Of a stretch of 64,000 nucleotides of DNA, positions 1 to 8,890 are shown in pieces. The stretch is from contig OW240915.1 in the NCBI GenBank assembly GCA_933207985.1, forward strand, positions 267,865,089-267,929,088, given 5' to 3'. This DNA comes from Pelobates cultripes (Eukaryota; Chordata; Amphibia; Anura; Pelobatidae). The notes under the pieces were generated by a model, which worked only from the letters and a program-made list of their open reading frames with translations, searched no databases and was not told the DNA's origin. Every line of letters begins with the position of its first letter. The stretch's first letter is position 1. A program made the translations under genes and the position numbers.

Positions 1-110
1 TTCAGCTTTGATATTAATGAGTTTTTTGGGTTCATTGAGAACATGGTTGTTGTTCAATAATAAAATTAATCCTCAAAAATACAACTTGCCTAATAATTCT
101 GCACTCCCTG
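1..110 (+). mobile_element. TRT-type Tc1 transposon, terminal fragment
   Basis: The window opens inside a second copy of the TRT-type Tc1 element found at 410-1966. These 110 bases are, read in reverse complement, nearly identical to 410-520, differing by a few small indels and substitutions. The terminus (…GCACTCCCTG) is followed by TA at 111-112, as expected for a Tc1 target site. It corresponds to the end lying downstream of the transposase stop. The missing body must therefore lie to the left of the window with its transposase on the plus strand, so the two elements face tail to tail across about 300 bp. Confidence 0.85.
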
Positions 111-409
111 TATTTTGTGTCAGTATTTGATAAGGGTTTTTTTCCCTTGGTTTTATTGATTGATCAGATGTGTATTTTTTCTAACTTTATTATATTTTTA
201 GGGATTTATTTTTTGTAGTTAGTGCCCCCTGGTGCCCACTATACTTAAGCCTTGTCTGGTATTATTGGTTTATGATGCCCTCTGTTGGTGGTTCTGAGGA
301 CTATTGCATTACTTCCCATGGTGGAATGCAGGTATGGGGATTCCAAGGTATTGTGTTGTGATTAATTATGGTTTCTTTGATAAGGAGTGTCAGTTTATTG
401 TGGCACCTA

Positions 410-1966
410 CAGGGAGTGCAGAATTATTAGGCAAGTTGTATTTTTGAGGATTAATTTATTATTGAACAACAACTGTTCTCAATGAACCCAAAAAACTCAT
501 TAATATCAAAGCTGAATATTTTTGGAAGTAGTTTTTAGTTTGTTTTTATTTATAGCTATGTTGGGGATATCTGTGTGTGCAGGTGACTATTACTGTGCAT
601 AATTATTAGGCAACTTAACAAAAACAAATATATACCCATTTCAATTATTTATTGTACCAATGAAACCAATATAACATCTCAACATTCACAAATATACATT
701 TCTGACATTCAAAAACAAAACAAAAACAAATCAGTGACCAATATAGCCACCTTTCTTTGCAAGGACACTCAAAAAGCCTGCCATCCATGGATTCTGTCAG
801 TGTTTTGATCTGTTCACCATCAACATTGCGTGCAGCAGCAACCACAGCCTCCCAGACACTGTTCAGAGAGGTGTACTGTTTTCCCTCCTTGTAAATCTCA
901 CATTTGATGATGGACCACAGGTTCTCAATGGGGTTCAGATCAGGTGAACAAGGAGGCCATGTCATTAGATTTTCTTCTTTTATACCCTTTCTTGCCAGCC
1001 ACGCTGTGGAGTACTTGGACGCGTGTGATGGAGCATTGTCCTGCATGAAAATCATGTTTTTCTTGAAGGATGCAGACTTCTTCCTGTACCACTGCTTGAA
1101 GAAGGTGTCTTCCAGGAACTGGCAGTAGGACTGGGAGTTGAGCTTGACTCCATCCTCAACCCGAAAAGGCCCCACAAGCTCATCTTTGATGATACCAGCC
1201 CAAACCAGTACTCCACCTCCACCTTGCTGGCGTCTGAGTCGGACTGGAGCTCTCTGCCCTTTACCAATCCAGCCACGGGCCCATCCATCTGGCCCATCAA
1301 GACTCACTCTCATTTCATCAGTCCATAAAACCTTAGAAAAATCAGTCTTGAGATATTTCTTGGCCCAGTCTTGACGTTTCAGCTTGTGTGTCTTGTTCAG
1401 TGGTGGTCGTCTTTCAGCCTTTCTTACCTTGGCCATGTCTCTGAGTATTGCACACCTTGTGCTTTTGGGCACTCCAGTGATGTTGCAGCTCTGAAATATG
1501 GCCAAACTGGTGGCAAGTGGCATCGTGGCAGCTGCACGCTTGACTTTTCTCAGTTCATGGGCAGTTATTTTGCGCCTTGGTTTTTCCACACGCTTCTTGC
1601 GACCCTGTTGACTATTTTGAATGAAACGCTTGATTGTTCGATGATCACGCTTCAGAAGCTTTGCAATTTTAAGAGTGCTGCATCCCTCTGCAAGATATCT
1701 CACTATTTTTGACTTTTCTGAGCCTGTCAAGTCCTTCTTTTGACCCATTTTGCCAAAGGAAAGGAAGTTGCCTAATAATTATGCACACCTGATATAGGGT
1801 GTTGATGTCATTAGACCACACCCCTTCTCATTACAGAGATGCACATCACCTAATATGCTTAATTGGTAGTAGGCTTTCGAGCCTATACAGCTTGGAGTAA
1901 GACAACATGCATAAAGAGGATGATGTGGTCAAAATACTCATTTGCCTAATAATTCTGCACTCCCTG
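410..1966 (-). mobile_element. Complete TRT-type (DD37E) Tc1/mariner transposon
   Basis: A 1557-bp element is flanked by TA at 408-409 and 1967-1968. Both ends begin CAGGGAGTGCAGAATTATTA in inverted orientation. A second, inner inverted copy of the motif (TGCATAATTATTAGGCAAC) lies at 596-614 and 1767-1785. Each end is thus about 200 bp with an outer and an inner transposase-binding-like repeat, the IR/DR arrangement. One transposase gene fills the interior on the minus strand. Intact ends, an intact gene and an exact target duplication suggest a young, possibly mobile copy. Confidence 0.93.
645..1748 (-). CDS. Tc1/mariner transposase, DD37E (TRT-like), intact
   Basis: This 367-residue frame has no interruption. 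Residues 1-60 form a helix-turn-helix (LTGSEKSKIVRYLAEG; STLKIAKLLKRDHRTIKRFI) followed by a basic RRK linker. A second DNA-binding helix set spans about 61-125. The catalytic core shows D144 (LWTDEM), D237 (IFMQDNAPSH) and E275 (NPIENLW). The 37 residues between the last two give a DD37E signature, as in the TRT family known from vertebrates. The enzyme would cut and paste the element at TA. The start is the first ATG after the inner terminal repeat. The last ~40 residues (aromatic and cysteine-rich) run towards the terminal repeat and may be a read-through extension, since Tc1 enzymes are usually about 340 aa. Activity is inferred, not shown. Confidence 0.93.
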   Translation of the reverse strand: MGQKKDLTGSEKSKIVRYLAEGCSTLKIAKLLKRDHRTIKRFIQNSQQGRKKRVEKPRRKITAHELRKVKRAAATMPLATSLAIFQSCNITGVPKSTRCAILRDMAKVRKAERRPPLNKTHKLKRQDWAKKYLKTDFSKVLWTDEMRVSLDGPDGWARGWIGKGQRAPVRLRRQQGGGGVLVWAGIIKDELVGPFRVEDGVKLNSQSYCQFLEDTFFKQWYRKKSASFKKNMIFMQDNAPSHASKYSTAWLARKGIKEENLMTWPPCSPDLNPIENLWSIIKCEIYKEGKQYTSLNSVWEAVVAAARNVDGEQIKTLTESMDGRLFECPCKERWLYWSLICFCFVFECQKCIFVNVEMLYWFHWYNK

Positions 1967-1968
1967 TA

Positions 1969-2325
1969 TTCTTTAAGGTTTAGCCTTTAGCCCTGTTTTT
2001 TTAGTCTCTCATTCTATGAACATCAGTCTGTCATTTCTGCTAACATGTTTTGAAGCAATTAAGCCTACATGTCATATTCACCTGCCGTGATGCAGTTTGT
2101 TAATACTGTTTTTATTTCACACAAGGGAATTTCGTTTTATGGTTGAATACAGGTATCCATGGTGATGACCCTTGGCCGCGTCATTGAGCGTGACGCCGCG
2201 TGGCTGCAGACGCTCGTCGGATAGCCTGCGGCAGTCCCGGTCCGGGCGTCCATGGAGTCAGATGTATCACAGGTGGGGGTGAGTAAATATTATTTTTATG
2301 CTATATATGTGTTTGTTTGTATGTG
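1969..2325. other. No gene seen
   Basis: Flanking DNA right of the TRT element. It contains a GC-rich patch around 2170-2260 of unknown origin, and otherwise AT-rich sequence without coding signal. Confidence 0.5.
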
Positions 2326-2368
2326 TGTCCTGATGAAAGCTTAAGTGGATCAAGCTGAAACGTTGACC
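2326..2368 (+). ncRNA. Degenerate hammerhead-ribozyme-like motif
   Basis: The stretch contains CTGATGA (2330-2336), a 5-bp stem II formed by AGCTT (2338-2342) and AAGCT (2352-2356), then GAAA (2357-2360) and CGTTG. This is the order of a type I hammerhead with a minimal stem III, the form reported in Penelope-like retroelements. The residue expected to be U just before the cleavage site appears as A (CGTTGAC), so self-cleavage is unlikely. It is followed by AT-rich sequence with AATAAA at about 2392, consistent with the end of a retroelement unit. The motif is read directly; the Penelope origin is inferred. Confidence 0.42.
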
Positions 2369-2499
2369 TTGTAATTTTTTTATTTGAGGTAAATAAAAGT
2401 TACATTTTAGATTAGTCCTTGGAGTGCTATCTTTTGCTATTTTTTGTATTTTTGGCTGACAAGCACCAGGCACTTGACATTTTGATTGGTGGAGTGCAA

Positions 2500-2599
2500 N
2501 NNNNNNNNNNNNNNNNNNNNNNNNNNNNNNNNNNNNNNNNNNNNNNNNNNNNNNNNNNNNNNNNNNNNNNNNNNNNNNNNNNNNNNNNNNNNNNNNNNN
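2500..2599. other. Assembly gap (100 N)
   Basis: Exactly 100 unknown bases, the usual placeholder for a gap of unknown size. The CR1 fragment on its right side begins abruptly at the gap. Confidence 0.98.
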
Positions 2600-2905
2600 T
2601 TTAAAAGCTTTTAATGCCCTTTTCTTATTTTTAATCTCTTGTTTTACTTCTCTACTATACTGAGAAATGTACCTTTCTAATATTTGTTGGAAGATGATCC
2701 ATTTATCCTCAGTGTTCTTTTCACTAAAGAGTTTATGCCAGTCAATATATTGTAATTTGTTGAAATTGGCCTTTTAAAAATGATATGTTTTAGTATACCC
2801 CATGTGCTTTTGTTTTTTTGAGTTTATTTCAAAGGACACTATATTGTGATCACTATTTCCCAAGTGCTCACCTACTTGAATGTTGGTCAAAAGATCAACG
2901 TTGTT
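2600..2905 (-). pseudogene. CR1 LINE fragment, end of endonuclease domain
   Basis: Translating the minus strand gives a frame that starts near 2880 with the signature LGNSDHNIVSFEI, the C-terminal end of a CR1-family apurinic-like endonuclease. It continues about 85 residues into the linker (DWHKLF…FQQILERYISQYSREVK) up to the assembly gap. One in-frame TAA interrupts it. The rest of the LINE (reverse transcriptase, 3' end) would lie left of the fragment, in or beyond the gap. It matches the family of the copies at 15746-16455 and 30240-31440 by type, but no overlapping region is present to compare. Confidence 0.8.
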
Positions 2906-2908
2906 TGT

Positions 2909-2940
2909 TAAAGGAACACTATAGCGTTATGTATATAATT
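2909..2940 (+). mobile_element. Terminal scrap of the TTAAAGGRACACTATAG MITE family
   Basis: TTAAAGGAACACTATAG at 2909-2925 is the terminus shared with the MITEs at 13862, 55813 (inverted) and 62252/63356 in this window. Only the tip is present, between the CR1 fragment and the next Tc1 fragment. Confidence 0.5.
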
Positions 2941-2959
2941 ATTACTCAATCTCCTTTTA

Positions 2960-3262
2960 GAATACAACCAGTAAATACAGGAACTTTGTATGCAGTATGT
3001 ATGCAAGGCCACTCTCAAAGGGAAATCGGCAAACAAACTGGATACTCAAGATGTGGTATTCAAGCTGTTTTCAAGAAATTTGAAGAATCAAGAGAGGTCA
3101 TGGACAAAAAAAGGACTGGAAGGCCAAGAAAACATTCAAAAACTGATGAGAAGTGTCTTTGTATTTCTTCCTTGAGAGACCGGAAGAAGTCCAGCAAGGA
3201 TCTGGCTCAGCATCTGGCAGCTTCATCGGGATGCTAAGTTGACCATTCTATGGTCCGTAGAA
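2960..3262 (+). pseudogene. Tc1-like transposase, N-terminal fragment
   Basis: From about 2996 the plus strand encodes a Tc1-type DNA-binding domain: a first helix-turn-helix (GHSQREIGKQTGYSRCGIQAVFKKF) and the GRPRK linker (RTGRPRKHSKTDEKCL). A second helix set follows (SKDLAQHLAASSG), then after a stop codon VDHSMVRRS. The catalytic domain is missing: the frame ends where the minisatellite-bearing element begins at 3265. The family differs from the three other Tc1 elements in the window. It is non-functional. Confidence 0.8.
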
Positions 3263-3399
3263 GCATAGGCGTGCGCAGCCTATTGCATTAGAGTGTGCAC
3301 CCTAAAGCACAAGCACACGCCGCATATATATATGTATGTATGTATGTATATATATATATATATATATATATACATACACATATATACACACATACACAC

Positions 3400-5660
3400 A
3401 TTGCTGTGTGTGTGTGTGAGGGTGCTGTTAGTGTGATATGTGTGTGACGGTGCTGGTAGTGTGCTATGTGGGTGAGGGTGTTTGTGTGTGCGTGCTTGTG
3501 AGGATGCTGTTAATGTACTGTGTGTGAGGGTGCTGTTTGTGTGTGTGTGCGCTTGTGAGGGTGCAGTTTGCGTGTGAGGGTACTGGTAGTGTGCTGTGTG
3601 TGTGTTTGTTAATGTCCTGTTTGTGTTTGTGAGGGTACTGTTAGTGTGCTGTGTGTGTGTGAGGGTGCTGTTTGTGTGCTGTGTGTGAGGGTGCAGTGTG
3701 TGTTTTTGAGGGTGCTGTATGTGTGTGTGGATGCTGTATGTGTGTTGGTGCTGTGTATGTCTGTGGGTGCTGTGTATGTCTGTGGGTGCTGTATGTCTGT
3801 GGGTGCTGAAAGTGTGTGGGTGCTGTGTATGTCTGTGGGTGCTGTATGTGTGTGGGTGCTGTTTATGTCTGTGGGTGCTGTTTATGTTTATGTCTTATGT
3901 GTGGGTGCTGTATGTCTGTGGTGCTGTTTATGTTTATGTCTTATGTGTGGGTGCTGTATGTGTGTGGGTGCTGTATGTGTGTGGGTGCTGTGTATGTCTG
4001 TCTGTGGGTGCTGTATGTGTGTGGGTGCTGTGTATGTCTGTGGGTGCTGTGTATGGGTGCTGTATGTGTGTGGGTGCTGTATGTCTGTGGGTGCTGTGTA
4101 TGTCAGTGGGTGCTGTATGTCTGTGGGTGCTGAATGTATGTGGGTGCTGTGTATGTCTGTGGGTGCTGTGTATGTCTGGGTGCTGTATGTGTGTGGGTGC
4201 TGTGTATGTGTGTGGGTGCTGTGTATGTCTGTGGGTGCTGTATGTCTGTGGGTGCTGTGTATGTCTATGGGTGCTGCGTATGTCTATGGGTGCTGTGTAT
4301 ATCTGTGGGTGCTGTATGGCTGTGGGTGCTGTATGTCTGTGGGTGCAGTGTATGTCTGTGGGTGCTGTATGTGTGTGGGTGCTGTGTATGTCTATGGGTG
4401 CTGTATGTCTGTGGGTTGCTGTATGTCTGTGGGTGCTGTATGTGTGCTGTATGTCTGTGGGTGCTGTGTGTGTCTGTGGTGTGATATGTGTGCTGTATGT
4501 CTGTGGGTCTGTGTATGTCTGTGGGTGTTGTCTGTGGGTGCTGTGTGGGTGCTGTATGGGTTGCTGTATGTCTGTGGGTTACTGTGTGTATATCTGTGGG
4601 TTGCTGTATGTGTGCTGTATGTCTGTGGGTGCTGAATGTGTGTGGGTGCTGTATGTCTGTGGGTGCTGTATGTCTGTGGGTGCTGTATGTCTGTGGGTGC
4701 TGTATGTGTGCTGTATGTCTGTGGGTGCTGTGTATGTCTGTGAGTGCCGTATGTGTGCTGTATGTCTGTGGGTGCTGTGTATGTCTGTGGGTGTTGTCTG
4801 TGGGTGCTGTGTGGGTGCTGTATGGGTGCTGTATGTCTGTGGGTGCTGTGTATGTCTGTGGGTGCTGTATGTGTGCTGTATGTCTGTGGGTGCTGTATGT
4901 CTGTGGGTGCTGTATGTCTGTGGGTGCTGTGTGGGTGCTGTATGTCTGTGGGTGCTGTGCATGTCTGTGGGTGCTGTATGTGTGCTGTATGTCTGTGGGT
5001 GCTGTATGTCTGTGGGTGCTGTGTATGTCCGTGGGTGCTGTATGTGTGCTGTATGTCTGTGGGTGCTGTGTATGTCTGTGGGTGCTGTGTATGTCTGTGG
5101 GTGCTGTGTATGTCTGTGGGTGCAGTGTATGTCTGTGGGTGCAGTGTATGTCTGTGGCTGCTGTGTATGTGTGTGGGTGCTGTATGTGTGTGGGTGCTGT
5201 ATGTGTGTGGGTGCTGTATGTGTGTGGGTGCTGTATGTGTGTGGGTGCTTGTATGTGTGTGTGTGCTGTTTGTGTGTGTGTGCTGTGTATGTCTGTGGAG
5301 TGCTGTATGTCTGTGGGTCCTGTATGTGTGCTGTGTATGCCTGTGGGTGCTGTATGTGCCTGTGGGTGCTGTGTATGTCTGTGGGTGCTGTGTATGTCTG
5401 TGGGTGCTGTGTCTGTGGGTGCTGTATGTCTGTGGGTGCTGTGTATGTGCTGTGGGTGCTGTGTATGTCTGTGGGTGCTGAATGTATGTGGGTACTGTAT
5501 GTATGTGGGTGCTGTATGTGTGTTGGTGCTGTGTATGTCTGTGGGTGCTGTATGTGTGTGGGTGCTGTGTATGTCTGTGGGTGTTGTATGTGTGTGTGCT
5601 GTATGTGTGTGTGGGTGTTGTATGTGTGTGTGCTGTATGTGTGTGTGGGTGATTGTGGGG
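3400..5660. repeat. GT-rich minisatellite, unit near GTATGTCTGTGGGTGCT
   Basis: More than 120 tandem units of about 14-19 bp are built around GTGGGTGCTGTATGT. The left part (3400-3720) is diverged and reads GTGTGAGGGTGCTGTTAGTGTG. From about 3750 the units become homogeneous, with variant forms (TATGTGTG, TATGTCTG, TGCAGTG) interspersed. Stops are rare on either strand, which creates long artefactual frames; no protein is proposed. Confidence 0.95.
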
Positions 5661-5755
5661 GTGGAGGTGGGGGTACATTAATTGCTATCCCCCCTCCCTT
5701 CTTACCTTTTGTAGGGAGGGGGGATCGTGCTGCTGCTTTCCCTGGTGGTCCAGTT

Positions 5756-5842
5756 GAGAGTGAACTCTAGCCCCTTGTGGGGCTAGAGTTCACTCTCGCG
5801 AGATTTGAGCGTTGCCGTGGCAACGCTCATATCTCGCGAGAG
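5756..5842. repeat. Two overlapping long hairpins in the element tail
   Basis: Hairpin 1 (5756-5797) has two perfect 19-base arms beginning GAGAGTGAACTC with a 4-base loop. Hairpin 2 (5793-5842) has 24-base arms with one mismatch, built from CTCTCGCGAGAT and GAGCGTTGCC, with a 2-base loop. They share five bases, so only one can form fully at a time. Further inverted repeats follow at about 5930-5960 (GAGCCGGCGCT) and 5970-5998 (AGGGGAGATC). Confidence 0.9.
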
Positions 5843-6165
5843 GAACCCGGCGGAGCTGCCGGCAATAGCTCCGCCGGTCCTCTCCTGCCTCCCTTCCTGC
5901 ATGTGGTCAGTGGGGAGGGAGGCTGAGAGCAGAGCCGGCGCTCGGATAGCGCCGGCTCTGCATGAGCCAACAGGGGAGATCCAGAGATCTCCCCTGCCGG
6001 TCTCAATATACATAGGCATGTCGCGGGATTAGGGTGTGCCCAGGCACACCCGCCACACCCCGTGCGCACGCCTATGAATAACACACAAAGAATGAAATGT
6101 TGCCATGTTTTTATTGAACACACCATGTAAACATTCACGTTCAAAAAGTATGTGAATCCTTGGAT

Positions 6166-7191
6166 TTAATAACTGGTTGAACCTCCTTTGGCAGCAATAA
6201 TTTCAACCAAACGTTTCCTGTAGTTGCAGATCAGACGTGCACAACGGTCAGGAGTAATTCTTGACCATTCCTCTTTACAGAACTGTTTCAGTTCAGCAAT
6301 ATTCTTGGGATATCTGGTGTGAATCGCTTTCTTGAGGTCATGCCACAGCATCTCAATCGGGTTGAGGTCAGGACTCTGACTGGGCCATTTCAGAAGGCGT
6401 ATTTTCTTCTGTTTAAGCCATTCTGTTGTTGATTTACTTCTATGCTTTGGGTCATTGTCCTGTTGCAACACCCATCTTCTGTTGAGCTTAAGCTGGTAGA
6501 CAGATGGCCTTAAGTTCTCCTGTAAAATGTCTTGATAAACTTGGGAATTCATTTTTTTTTCGATGATAGCAATCCGTCCAGGCCTTGATGCAGCAAAGCA
6601 GCCCCAAACCATGATGCCCCCACCACCATACTTCACAGTTGGGATGAGGTTTTGATGTTGGTGTGCTGTGCCTTTTTTTCGCCACACATAGTGTTGTGTG
6701 TTTCTTCCAAACAACTCACCTTAGGTTTCATCTGTCCACAGAATATTTTGCCAGTACTGCTGTGGAACATCCAGGTGCTCTTGTGCAAACTGTAAACGTG
6801 CAGCAATGTTTTGTTTGGACAGCAGTGGCTTCCTCTGTGGTATCCTCACATGAAATCCATTCTTGTTTAGTGTTTTACATATTGTAGATTCGCTAACAGG
6901 GATGTTAGCATTTGCCAGTGACTTTTGTAAGTCTTTAGCTGACACTTTAGGATTCTTCTTCACCTCATTGAGCAGTCTGTGCTGTGCTCTTGCAGTCATC
7001 TTTACAGGACGGCCACTCCTAGGGAGAGTAGCAGCAGTGCTGAACTTTCTCCATTTATAGACAATTTGTCTTATCGTGGACTGATGAACAGCAATGCTTT
7101 TGGAGATACTTTTATAACCCTTTCCAGCTTTATGCAAGTCAACAATTCTTAATCGTAGGTCTTCTGAGAGCTCTTTTGTGCGAGGCATCAT
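6166..7191 (-). pseudogene. Tc1/mariner transposase, DD34E, one nonsense codon
   Basis: The gene spans 341 codons in one frame with a single TAA at codon 157, just after WTDET, where related enzymes have Lys. The N-terminus starts [20 protein letters not shown], giving the first helix-turn-helix, then SGRPVK and a second helix set. Catalytic residues are D154 (LWTDE), D245 (LQQDNDPKH) and E280 (NPIEMLW); 34 residues separate the last two. The end, AAKGGSTSY, is the usual C-terminus of this lineage, which resembles the fish element Passport. Apart from the stop the gene looks well preserved, so inactivation is probably recent. The family name rests on recognition, not on a search. Confidence 0.92.
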
Positions 7192-7254
7192 TCACATCAG
7201 GCAATGCTCCTTGTGAAAAGCAAACCCAGAACTGGTGTGAGTTTTTTATAGGGT

Positions 7255-7719
7255 GCTGTGTATGTCTGTGGGTGCTGTATGTCTGTGGGTGCTGTATGTC
7301 TGTGGGTGCTGTGTATGTCTGTGGGTGCTGTGTATGTCTGTGGGTGCTGTGTATGTCTGTGGGTGCTGTATGTCTGTGGGTGCTGTATGTCTGTGGGTGC
7401 TGTATGTGTGTGGGTGCTGTATGTGTGTGGGTGCTGTATGTGTGTGTGTTGTATGTGTGTGGGTGATTGTGGGGGTGGAGGTGGGGGTACATTACTTGCT
7501 ATCCCCCCTCCCTTCTTACCTTTTGTAGGGAGGGGGGATCCTTGTTGCTGCTGATTCCATCCCTGGTGGTCCAGTGGAGAGTGAACTCTAGCCCCTGTGG
7601 GGCTAGAGTTCACTCTCGCGAGATTTGAGCGTTGCCGTGGCAACGCTCATATCTCGCGAGAGGAACCCGGTGGAGCTGCCGGCAATAGCTCCGCCGGTCC
7701 TCTCCTGCCTCCCTTCCTG
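7255..7719. repeat. Second piece of the minisatellite element inside a Tc1 5'UTR
   Basis: Between the Tc1 leader sequences ending TTTTTTATAGGG and beginning CAGCTGTAACC lie about 13 minisatellite units followed by the unique tail and both long hairpins of the 3265-6075 element. The insert lacks the ATAGGCGTGCGCA termini and has no target duplication. Its tail differs from that at 5660-5880 by several substitutions and indels (for example ATCCTTGTTGCTGCTGATTCCA against ATCGTGCTGCTGCTTTC), so it is not a fresh copy of the neighbour. Confidence 0.85.
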
Positions 7720-8254
7720 CAGCTGTAACCAACACCTCCAATCTCATCTCATTGATTGGACTCCAGTTGGCTAACATCTCACTCCAATTAGCTCTTGGAG
7801 ATGTCATTAGTCTAGGGGTTCACATACTTTTTCCACCTGCACTGTGAATGTTTACATGGTGTGTTCAATAAAACATGGCAACATTTCATTCTTTGTGTGT
7901 TATTAGTTTAAGCAGACTGTGATTGTCTATTGTTGTGACTTAGATGATGATCAGATCACATTTTATGACCAATTTGTGAAGAAATCCATATCATTCCAAA
8001 GGGTTCACATACTTTTTCTTGCAACTGTGTGTATATATATATAAAAATCATGTGCCAGTTATTTATGGAATGTGTTGACCTAACACAGACTTTCTCACAG
8101 GGATTTATCCAGTGTGTATTGTTTCTCTCCTTAGCAGCAGTAAAAGGATTTCACTGGATTGTGAATGTGCAGTGAGATTTAGATAGCGAGATGTTTGTTT
8201 TTTCTCTATCTTTTTTTCTGGTAAAATGCCTTTTATGTCTTTTATGTTCTAGAG

Positions 8255-8882
8255 CAGGGGTGCCCAATAGGTCAATTTTAATCTACCGGTTGCTTGCAGT
8301 GGTGATGCTGGTAGTCAGCTCTTTAATTAGTCACGGGGCAACCTAAATAGAGCGTCACCTCACAGGCAGTGTTATGATCCCATCATCAGCTCTGGATGTC
8401 CCTAAACCAGATGTGAAACTAACAGAAGTTGTTTGGCTGCCTGTGAGTGAGACTCCTCACCCTATTGCTTGTGGAAGAAGTCAGGCATGTTAAGGGTGTG
8501 TGAGTTACTCTCGATTTCTACAGGGTAACAGACATTGGAGACCAGCTGGGGATCTCGGTAGATTTGTGCACCTCGCGTACAATAATAAAAATGTTTTTAG
8601 TCCCAGCTGCTATCATACGTGCCATCTATATATACACTGAGATAAGGGGGTTGATAACATGTCTCTGTCTACCACATACAGTGCAAGTTATCAGAACAAG
8701 GCAAAAACCCTGAAGATTGAAAACTATTGTGCTGTTGGTGGTTTGTGTTTATTGTTGAAATTGAACATGCACTGGTCACAATAAGGATTTTAATATATAT
8801 TTTTTATGAAAATTTGCTTTTTTTAGTTGGTAGTTCTCGTTGAGCTGGTCATTTGAAAAGTAGATCATGTGTGCCAACCATG
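8255..8882. mobile_element. hAT-like non-autonomous transposon
   Basis: The left end CAGGGGTGCCCAA and right end (reverse complement) CATGGTTGGCACAC are imperfect inverted repeats of hAT type. The adjacent inner part (GGTCAATTTTAATCTACC against ATGATCTACTTTTC…GACC) also pairs. The flanks TTCTAGAG (8247-8254) and CTCTACAG (8883-8890) match at 6 of 8 bases, a decayed 8-bp duplication. No coding sequence. Confidence 0.65.
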
Positions 8883-8890
8883 CTCTACAG

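Larger units (their letters stand above)
3265..6075. mobile_element. Non-autonomous DNA element with internal minisatellite
   Basis: Both ends read ATAGGCGTGCGCA in inverted orientation (3265 and 6075). Just inside them, CACCCTAA-type motifs are again inverted (about 3297 and 6025). The interior has three parts: a TA/GT microsatellite (3327-3400), a 2.3-kb GT-rich minisatellite, and a 420-bp unique tail full of hairpins. No coding capacity was recognised. I could not assign a superfamily: the bases next to the termini (CATA…TATG) allow a TA target site but do not prove it. On the left it truncates a Tc1 fragment; on the right it abuts the Passport-like Tc1. Confidence 0.65.
6077..8027 (-). 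mobile_element. Passport-like Tc1 transposon, left end truncated
   Basis: The right end carries a long IR/DR terminus: outer motif CAGTTGCAAGAAAAAGTATG (reverse complement of 8008-8027) and an inner copy near 7818-7832. The left end matches the right one only from AATAACACACAAAG inward (6077 onward). Its outermost ~110 bp is missing and replaced by the end of the minisatellite element. The transposase has one nonsense codon, and the 5' untranslated region contains a 465-bp foreign insert at 7255-7719. This copy cannot move by itself. Confidence 0.85.

Noticed and set aside
2419..2604. Open frame running into the N gap
   Set aside because: Half of it is unknown sequence and the rest lies in non-coding repeat-like DNA.
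3646..5770. Very long open frames (up to 683 codons) rich in Cys, Val and Gly, on both strands
   Set aside because: They lie entirely within the minisatellite, whose units contain almost no stop codons; all plus-strand frames are open.
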